Shown piece after piece: positions 56,001 to 64,000 of a stretch of 64,000 nucleotides of DNA. The notes beneath the pieces are model-generated. The model ran no database searches. It was not told the DNA's origin and saw only the letters and a list, made by a program, of their open reading frames with translations. Position 1 is the first letter of the stretch, and each line of letters begins with the position of its first letter. The position numbers were made by a program, and so were the translations under genes. This DNA comes from Nipponacmea schrenckii (lineage: Eukaryota; Mollusca; Gastropoda; Lottiidae): assembly GCA_030562195.1 (NCBI GenBank), contig CM060202.1, positions 5,766,001 to 5,830,000 on the forward strand. Direction: 5' to 3'.

Positions 56001-59000
56001 TATTTCATTCCACTTTTGTAACTTTACTGAAAAGTTTTTATTTGAAATAAATGCTGCCAGTGGGCGTATATTAACTTGCCTGGCAAGCTATCTTTTATTT
56101 TTGTCCCCTCTTTCCATTGATATTTAAATATTTCAGATAGGTGGAAAAGAAGTGGTTGAAATCGTCTATTTTTTGTACATAGGTTTAGGGTTGTCAACCC
56201 CCTTAAGCTTGACTGATACCATTCCAGCCTCTGATAGCTATTGGGACAGTTATTGGCTGGTTTAGAGTCAGAAAAAGAAGGCCCATCTCCATAGGGGTTT
56301 TTAGATTTATTTAGATACTTTTGTTATACGCCCACATGAAAATGTGGACGTATATTGGTATCACCCCCGTCCGTCCGTCCGTTCGTCCGTCCGTTCGTCC
56401 GTTCGTCCACAATTACTTTTGTATGAGATACAGGCCAGAGTTTTTATCCGATTTGAATGAAACTTGGTATGTGTATTCATCTTGATAATATCTCGGACAA
56501 GTTCGAAAATGGCACGATTCCAGATGTCGGTTTATGAGTTTGGGCCCTTGATTAAATGAAAAAACGTTAATATTTACTTGTGTACGCAATAGAAGCTGTA
56601 GTTTTTATCTGATTTGAATGAAACTTGGTATGTGTATTTATCTTGATAATATCTCGGACAAGTTCGAAAATGGCACGATTCCATATGTCAGTTTATGAGT
56701 TATGGCCCTTGATTAAATGGAAAAACGTTGAAATTTACTTGTGTACGCAATAGAAGCTGTAGTTTTCATCTGATTTGAATGAAACTTGGTATGTGTATTC
56801 ATCTTAATAATATCTCGGACAAGTTCGAAAATGGCATGATTCCAGATGTTGGTTTATGAGTTATGGCCCTTGATTAAATGAAAAAACGTTAAAATTTACT
56901 TGTGTATGCAATAGAAGCTGTAGTTTTCATCCGATTTGAATGAAACTTGGTATGTGTATTCATCTTGATAATATCTCGGACAAGTTCGAAAATGGCACAA
57001 TTCCAGATGTCGGTTTATGAGTTATGGCCCTTGATTAAATGAAAAAAACGTTAATTTTTACTTGTGTACACAATAGAAGCTATAGTTTGCATCCAATTTT
57101 AATGAAACTTGGCATGTGTATTCATCTTGATAATATCTCAGACAAATTCGAAAATGGCACGATTCCAGATGTCGGTTTATGAGTTATGGCCCTTGATTAA
57201 ATGAAAAAACGTTAAAATGTACTTGTGTATGCAAAAGAAGCTATAGAAGCTATAGTTTTCATCCGATATGAATGAAACTTGGTATGTGTATTCATCTTGA
57301 TAATGTCTCGCCAGATGCCTGTTTATGAGTTATTGCCCTTGATTAAATGAGAAAATGTTAAAATTTACTTGTGTACGCAATAGAAGCTGTAGTTTTTATC
57401 CGATTTGAATGAAACTTGGTATGTGTATTCATCTTAATAACATCTCGGACAAGTTAAAAAATGGTGCCATTCCAGATGTCGGTTTATGAGTTATTGCCCT
57501 GGATTAAATGAAAAAACATGGAATATTCTGTTTGCTGAAGTGGGCGTATGTTACCTTGCCTGGCAAGCTATCTTTGTACACTATACTTACAAGAAGTGCA
57601 AGTGGTGTCAAACACAACCAGGTGGCCAACCAATATATATTTGGTTTATATCCAACCATCATTTCTACATCTGTACAGAAATTTCTGAATCCTGAAATAA
57701 ATGGAGTTTCGAAGCTGCTGAAGAGAGTTGTAATATTGAGTAGCTATGGCAGGTCTGACAGCAGACATGATCGATATATGATCGATATGTTTCATTAGCT
57801 GCTTCCAATATATTGAATTGTTTGATTTTTATGTTGTTTTTCAGCTTTGGTTTGAGGTTGTTTTCTGTCAATATGTCAAACATTCTACGCCATTCAGTGT
57901 TCAATGAGGTAATTGAGCAAGTTAGGATTCATTACCGTACGTCTTATCGAATATGCAATTCCAACCCAGCCTGCCAGAAACACAATAGCGTTACCTATAT
58001 CAAGGCGAGTTTGTTTTATCACTTGAACTGCTCAGCGTGCATCCAGTGATACGGCCACTATTGTAATCTCGATTTTGAATTCTTTATTTAATATAATGAT
58101 TGTTGTAAAGTCTCAAGAATTAATCTTACCATAAACATACATCAGACAAATAATTTCCATAAGGGCTAAGAACATCAGATTATAGCTTCCGGAATACCAA
58201 TCGAATAGTGTCAACACATAAATACCACCCTAAAAAATAGGAAGAAATTTGTTAATCTCTTTTTATGGAACAAGAAACCATAAACCATAATCCACTGAAA
58301 TAATATTTAAATTGCCTCCATTAAAATGGTTCAGTTGAGATGGGCAATAAGAGAATCTGGCCACCAATCGCCGATTTAATCTCTAGAAGAATACTTAAAG
58401 CGCATGAATCTGGAATTGTCCATTATATTTGATCACAATAACGCGTATCGTTCAAAAAGCGGTCATTTTCTATACTAACCCTTGCTGACATAGGAATACC
58501 CAGTAAAAATCCAACCATACAGCAGAAGAATGTGAAACTTAATTTCCTCTTTCTAAGAATGTGTGGGAAAACATCAGTGATACCGCTAATAACTGTCTCC
58601 ATCATAGCAAACTGAAATAGAAAAAGATTTAAAAGGATCTTCTCAAACTAATGTTTTCACAATATGTTTCATCGGTGATGTTAATAAATCAAAAGACAAC
58701 ATTAAGTCTGGAGTTTAAAAATCCTTTCGAAAAGGATAGATAAAATCTAGTGGAATTCCTACCTGTGAATCTAAACCAAGGGTAAGAATCATGAAGAAAA
58801 ACAGGAAAGCCCAAATAGGTGCGACAGGTAAACGGGCAATGCCTTCTGGATAGGCAATAAAAGCCAAACCGGGGCCTGAAAATAACATGTGGAAAGTATT
58901 GATAAGGTTAAGCAGTGACAAGCAGGTTAGAGGTTAGTTGTCTGAAATCTTTCAGCTTAAAGAAACCGAAAATAAGCTCCTTTTATTTTTAAAATATTCA

Positions 59001-62000
59001 CAATTTTTTTTATTTTGCAGCCAAAGGGGCTAAAGAAGATGGACAACGCCAAGCAGTGTGCTATGAGGGAAATTTTGCCAGGTGAGCGGCATTAGCCAAT
59101 GCGATTTCCGACTGTCGAGGGATCTCTAATGTTCCAAAGTGGGCAAGAGATTGGTGCATTGAAAATATTTTGCATTTAGTTCAGGCGCGCAGTTTGTTAA
59201 ATATAAAGGTGTACCTACCGTCTTGTGCGACATCGGCTACGTCTTGATTGGTAACGTGAGCCATAAAACCCAACAAAGAGAAGATAGCAAAACCGGCAAA
59301 TATACTTGTACCGCAATTTATACAAGCTACCAATATAGCATCTCTGAAAATATACGTACACAGTTAAATAAATTCTCTATAATCAACAGCAATGTTTGTG
59401 TTGATTCTAACGTAAAAGTTGGTTATTTCCGTTTCGGAATATATGGCATCAACCATTTGGTACCTCTTTTTATATCCGATCATTCAAGAGACGGAAAGGA
59501 TCATACTGAAAAGTTACCTGTATACGTTATTTTTAAACTTGTTATAAGAGGACATGGTCAATAATCCACCAAAACCAATACCCAAAGAATAGAAAATCTG
59601 TGTTGCCGCGTCACCCCAGACCTTATGAAAAATAAAACGTCTAGTTAAAAAAAAATATTAGTCCTTCTTTTCAGGTTTTTAAGTTTTCATGAAGTAAGCA
59701 AATATTATAGCATCGTGATATAGCATTAAAGAATCCTTAAGCATTTGCCTGACCGCCTCAGCATCAGACCAGCGGTCCCATCGTGAGTTAGTCCTTTTTC
59801 ATCTTATATCAGCTTTTGGCTGCAATTCTCTCTCTGTACTACTAAATCGAAAAACTTCCACACATAAAAGTAATCGAAACGAACTAAAGGACATGCAGTA
59901 TTTTTTTTCTTACCTTAGGGTCCAACAGTTTTTCAGGTTTTGGAATAACGTAGAAGTCAATTCCCTTTCTAAATCCAGGTAAAGTAAGACCTCTGATTAA
60001 TAGGACAATAAGAATGACGTATGGGAAGGTAGCTGTGAAGTATACGACCTGAAAATTCAGACGATAATGAAATTTAACAGAAGCTCATCTCATGATATTG
60101 GAACGTTCCTTGTCTTCATGTTGTTGGATACCTATTCCAGGTGTAGGAGTCATTTCATACCGTTCTTATATTTTTCACTTTCTATGAGGTCTCAATAAGC
60201 CCAAGTATCCGTTATCGCTAAGCTATGAGCCATATTATTAACTTTAACAAATTTGACCTTTAAATGAAATTGCTTCTTTAGACAAAAGAAATTTCATGTT
60301 GATACCAACAAGGTAAAAGGTAGGCACAGAAGCACAATGTTCTTAACACCAAAGTAATGTACATGTACGATTAAAATAAACTAAATTTATTTACCTTTCC
60401 AGTTGATTTAATTCCCTTAATCAAACAGGCGAAAATAAGAATCCACGTAAAGAATAACAAAAGACAATTTCGTAAACTCACTCCACCTAACCATTCCAAA
60501 CCATCAGCTTCTTGCAACATCAAAACAGAGCGTCTAAATAAATAAACGTTCATTAAATTAATTGGAAACAATGTATTACATAATATTGTCTATGGATACG
60601 ATATTTAATATACGACGAATGCTTGATCCTCAGATGAGACACTAAATTCGGAGATAACAAATCTTTTAACAATGTGCCCAACAGGATCTGGTACAAGGAT
60701 GGATACATTCAAGGAACTTAACATTAATGATGTTGATAAGGATGGAAAACTTACGTCCAATATTGTTCCGAAGCAGTTTGCCATTTTAATTTACAACTAT
60801 CAATCAGTGTATCTTGTAACAATGTGGAGTTGAAATCCTCCGGCATCAACATAGAAGTTAAATTATATTTGTTTGTTAAATTTAATGCATATCCGGTGGC
60901 ACAAGTAAAGTTTACCACATTACCTGAAAAAAAAAACAGAGTGAAAATACATGCTTTCAAAAACAAAATCTTATAAATACTTAAATAATATCGTATATAA
61001 ATATATAATCATGTAGAGTTACTTCCCTTGTCTCGTTCATTAAAACGTAGGTAAAAAGGCGATCTAAAGAACTGTCGACAATTTTAATCAACTACCAATA
61101 CTTTTTAGTGACATTTCTATTTCATAATTCTTACTAACCTTTCAGAGCTTCAACTTTGTCACTTTCATTCATGGTACTAAGTGCTGGGTATGGTTCGATT
61201 CGACACGTGTGGTCATTCCATGTATTGTTACAGGTTTGCCATGGTAACAATGTATCCAGGTTAACAAATGATACCAACATGTAGTATATAGCATACATAA
61301 TGATAACATTGTAGTAGATACTAACCATACCACTTACTAAACACATGCCGAAACCAATACCTGGTAATGGAAATATCAACAAGTATCAAAATCTGGTATC
61401 ACACAAAAAAAAAATAAACATGACTGTACAAATAAAAAAATTACCAACTGTAAACACGTCGCCTGGGAAGATAAAGCTTCTCATCGGATTTGATGTTGAC
61501 TAGAAACGCTTATATTATCTAGAAAATGGTCGGTGTAAACAAATGGCAGTTACAGGCGTTTGACTTTTAAAGTTTTTCTGAATAGTGACCACTCCAGGAA
61601 TGTTCCGATTAATTGGAATAGTTAATTTACCCGAAAATGCAGGGCTGACTTTCCATACTGTGATAGGACCTTCTGAAGAAAACTGACCAATAGCCAATTC
61701 AATAAAGAAAAGTGGTAAACCAGCAATGGCCAACATAATAACATATGGAATCAGGAAGGTAGCTGCAAAATAGAGAAACAGTCAATTTTATTAGTTATTT
61801 AGGGACAAGGCAGGAGATGAAGGGGTGGAGACTGAATGGTAAATTGGCTGTTTATCTAAAATATGTCGTATTGGAGAATGAATGTTTGGTGAATCAGCCA
61901 AGATGAGATAAATGGAGTTATTCCCCATCGTTGCTGAACATACATTTTCAGGGAAATACAACCATCTATTCAACAAAATCAAAATATTTATATTAAGATC

Positions 62001-62270
62001 ATTAGTACACGGTCCCAAACTCAATATGAAAGTTACGACTGGACCTTAATCTTTTTGGAAGATTTATTTCCAAACATTTAAGAACGATAAAAAACACCTA
62101 CTTGAATCGTATTGCTTATTCTGACAAAATTGAGCTTAACACTCACCTCCGCCATTTCTATAGGCTAAGTAGGGAAATCGCCATACGTTTCCCAAACCAA
62201 CAGCATAACCAATGCAAGATAGTAAGAAATCTAATCGCCCACTCCAATTTCCTCTTTCCAACGGTTCCTC
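53036..62270 (-). CDS. SLC6 Na+/Cl--dependent neurotransmitter/amino-acid symporter (glycine-transporter-like)
   Basis: Fourteen minus-strand exons with AG/GT edges: 62270-62147, 61762-61631, 61360-61139, 60923-60755, 60533-60395, 60048-59914, 59621-59518, 59343-59219, 58875-58763, 58611-58480, 58229-58130, 57691-57591, 53683-53528, 53218-53036 (stop TAA). Phases chain perfectly for 1935 nt (644 residues). Landmarks: [20 protein letters not shown] with LGNVWRFPY (TM1, Na+ and substrate site), [14 protein letters not shown] (TM2), SIYYNVI (TM3), the extracellular Cys pair [10 protein letters not shown] with several N-glycosylation sites (NFT, NLT, NST), [41 protein letters not shown] (TM6), LTLGLDSQ (TM8), [10 protein letters not shown], and [15 protein letters not shown] long extracellular loop 2 and the general sequence suit glycine/proline-type members, but the substrate is not proven. 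The first exon with the start codon lies above 62270 and was not identified. Two Pearl-like elements occupy the 3.9 kb intron between 57591 and 53683. Confidence 0.95.
53975..56095 (+). mobile_element. Pearl/HINE-like repeat with GTCC head and about 12 core units
   Basis: Left end ATACGCCCACAT-GAA-ATGGGGGGCGTAT, then (GTCC)n at about 54019-54040. The body has units of about 146-163 bp (GTAAACACTCTA, GATGAAACTTGG, CAAGGATGAACCCTATTGAAA, AGTTATTGCCCTTGTTCTTG). Right end GTGGGCGTATATTAACTTGC with the CTTGCC-T-GGCAAG hairpin. In an SLC6 intron. Confidence 0.85.
56326..57575 (+). mobile_element. Second Pearl/HINE-like repeat, 161-bp core units
   Basis: Left hairpin ATACGCCCACAT-GAAA-ATGTGGACGTAT, (CCGT/TCGT)n head at 56368-56408, then about seven units of exactly or nearly 161 bp (GATTTGAATGAAACTTGG at 56611, 56772 and 56933). 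Right end GTGGGCGTATGTTACCTTGC with the CTTGCC-T-GGCAAG hairpin at 57555-57567. It ends some 15 bases from the donor of the SLC6 exon at 57691-57591. Confidence 0.88.
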
Positions 62271-64000
62271 CTAAAAGTAAAGTATTCATTGGAATCTGTA
62301 CAAATGTGTGGTTTTCATGAATCTTCATATTTATAATCCAATATAGCCGAATTTCAGCTCTACGGACAACTTTTTCGTCAGTAATGGGAGAAAATCGTAC
62401 CAGCGAAATGCCATTTCGTCCATCCAAAGGTCAGGCTTTTAGATCTAAGGAAACCGTAACATCCCAGATTTACTTAGTCTGTGGTCAAGTCTTAGTTTGT
62501 CACAAATGTTAGGGATAGATGGGACTGATTTCAATCAAGACGCTGTGTTGCTTGTAAATCCGTACAAGCAAGACAATTCCTTACTAAAAATCCCGTTCAA
62601 AGTAGGCCTAAGCCGAAATCGCGAGTAAAAGCAGTAAGAATGGTGCTTTGTGTGCGAAAATACTATAGAGGTCAATATCATGAGATTATTCATGCCTGAA
62701 CCAACTGCTAGAAACTCAAGATGCAAGAAATTAAATTGTAATATTTTTTCAGAACTTAAACATTTCATAAATGCATTTTGAAGTCCATGTGTCCGGTATC
62801 TGTCCAGGATTAAAAAGGATGAAATTTCTCATTGATGATATCGGTTATAAAATTTGGCTTTATATAAAGAAAATCTTTTATCTATTTACTCAACCGGAAA
62901 ATATAATCTAAAATGTTCTCACAAAAATAATATTTATTTTTTTTTTTCTAAAGGCATGAAATCCAGTTATAAATTAAATTAAAAAAAACATTTTACTGAT
63001 GAAAATCATGATTTGAATATTAATATTTTTAAAACGAAAAGCCAACAAAAAGACATCGGGTTATGAAACATCACAACAATTTCTGCTCCAGCGAGTTTGA
63101 AGAGACAAGTAAACAAGTTTTGACTGATAATTTAACTAGGTTACTTGGGTGACATTCCGTTATTTGATCGAAAGCTTCAGGCCAATTCATTCTTAACAAA
63201 CAGCTATATACAGTTTTCTTTTCAAGAAATGTTTAACAATTTTAGGGAACCGGTGGAATCAAAACATGGAATCCTTAATCTTTACACAAATATTTATAAT
63301 CTTTGGTTAGAACATTTATAACTAATTAGTTGATATGTTGTAGAATATGGTACATCCTACACATCAAATTTATTCTTCACAAAACCACTTGTATTGGCCT
63401 ATTACCAAAGATCTTAAGAAAACAAGAAGCTAAAAATTGTATTTTTATCGTCAAGTTTAAGAGGACTAATCTCAGAGAGTACATCAACTAACTCCGTTCT
63501 GTTACCTGCACTGAAAGGATTATACCCCAGTAGTTAAACACCCCATTAGTTTGATATACCAATTGTAAGACGTGGTTGATTAGGCAAGGATTTAGGCAAG
63601 GATTGAACCCACCTTCATGTTAAATGGGTCAGTCATAATAAGGTTACTAATAGTTTGGGGAGTGTATTTTTACAATTTCCTTCACTTTCGTAATTTGGCT
63701 TGATCGATAGGTATGAGTGGCTATGGGATAGCTTAATTTACAGTATGATTAATTGAAGCTATTTGAGTTCATATCTCCTACCCAAACAAATATGATTATC
63801 CCACACTTGGATCACATCGATATCGCGGATGTAAACAAAGTATATTACATCGCCTCTCAGTGTGGAAAAAAAACAGTTGATATATTGGAACTTGAAAGAG
63901 TGCCACTGTTGTAAACCATTACAGTGTTACTTATGTATCGGTTTGAAATGAAATTTTACATATTACTCTTCTATGATTTCCAACTGTCGAGGGGTCTTTA
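62271..64000. other. 5' intron/flank of the SLC6 gene; first exon not identified
   Basis: A minus-strand start exon ending in phase 0 is expected here or beyond the window. No convincing candidate was seen. The last bases (TTCCAACTGTCGAGGGGTCT) resemble 59108-59130 (TTCCGACTGTCGAGGGATCT), a small shared repeat. Confidence 0.4.

Overview
The window is AT-rich metazoan DNA, most likely from a mollusc or another lophotrochozoan. It has multi-exon genes with GT/AG introns, many non-LTR retrotransposons, a Penelope-like element, and Pearl/HINE-type repeats with GTCC-rich heads and cores of about 160 bp, a class known from bivalves. Four host gene bodies can be traced, three on the minus strand: two copies of an SLC17-type organic-anion/vesicular transporter and one SLC6 Na+/Cl- symporter. 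On the plus strand lies the 5' half of a receptor-type tyrosine phosphatase gene. Everything else recognisable is repeats and mobile DNA.

Layout. 1-2.2 kb: fragments of a CR1/Jockey LINE, a Penelope-like element and an L1/Tx1-like LINE. About 1.46-21.66 kb (copy A) and about 34.0-42.9 kb (copy B) are a direct segmental duplication. Copy A carries SLC17 exons 1-6 and is cut off. Copy B carries exons 2-11 in an unbroken splice-phase chain. Copy A is longer because it took three insertions that copy B lacks: a 3.4 kb array (three 1104-bp units plus three 47-bp units), a nearly intact 4.8 kb LINE, and a 4.2 kb Penelope-like element that landed inside a Pearl-like repeat. 21-30 kb is a LINE graveyard with an inverted copy of the 1104/47-bp unit and a 500-N assembly gap. 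30.9-40.0 kb is the better SLC17 copy. 42.7-48.2 kb has I-clade LINE pieces around the phosphatase exons. 48.3-50.07 kb is a fold-back element with very long inverted repeats. 53.0-62.3 kb is the SLC6 gene, with two Pearl-like elements in one intron.

The most interesting object is the Penelope-like element at 15.2-19.4 kb (minus strand). Its first reading region ends in an SGNH-hydrolase-like domain. The reverse transcriptase/GIY-YIG reading frame is joined to it in the -1 frame exactly at a TTTAAAC slippery heptamer that abuts the first frame's stop codon. Just upstream of the first ATG is a hammerhead-ribozyme-like fold with a palindromic stem III. The copy itself is dead (three frameshifts), but the junction looks designed rather than decayed.

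All coordinates were read by eye from the sequence. Splice sites are supported by GT/AG, by phase continuity across exons and by family motifs, not by transcripts. LINE clade names are approximate.
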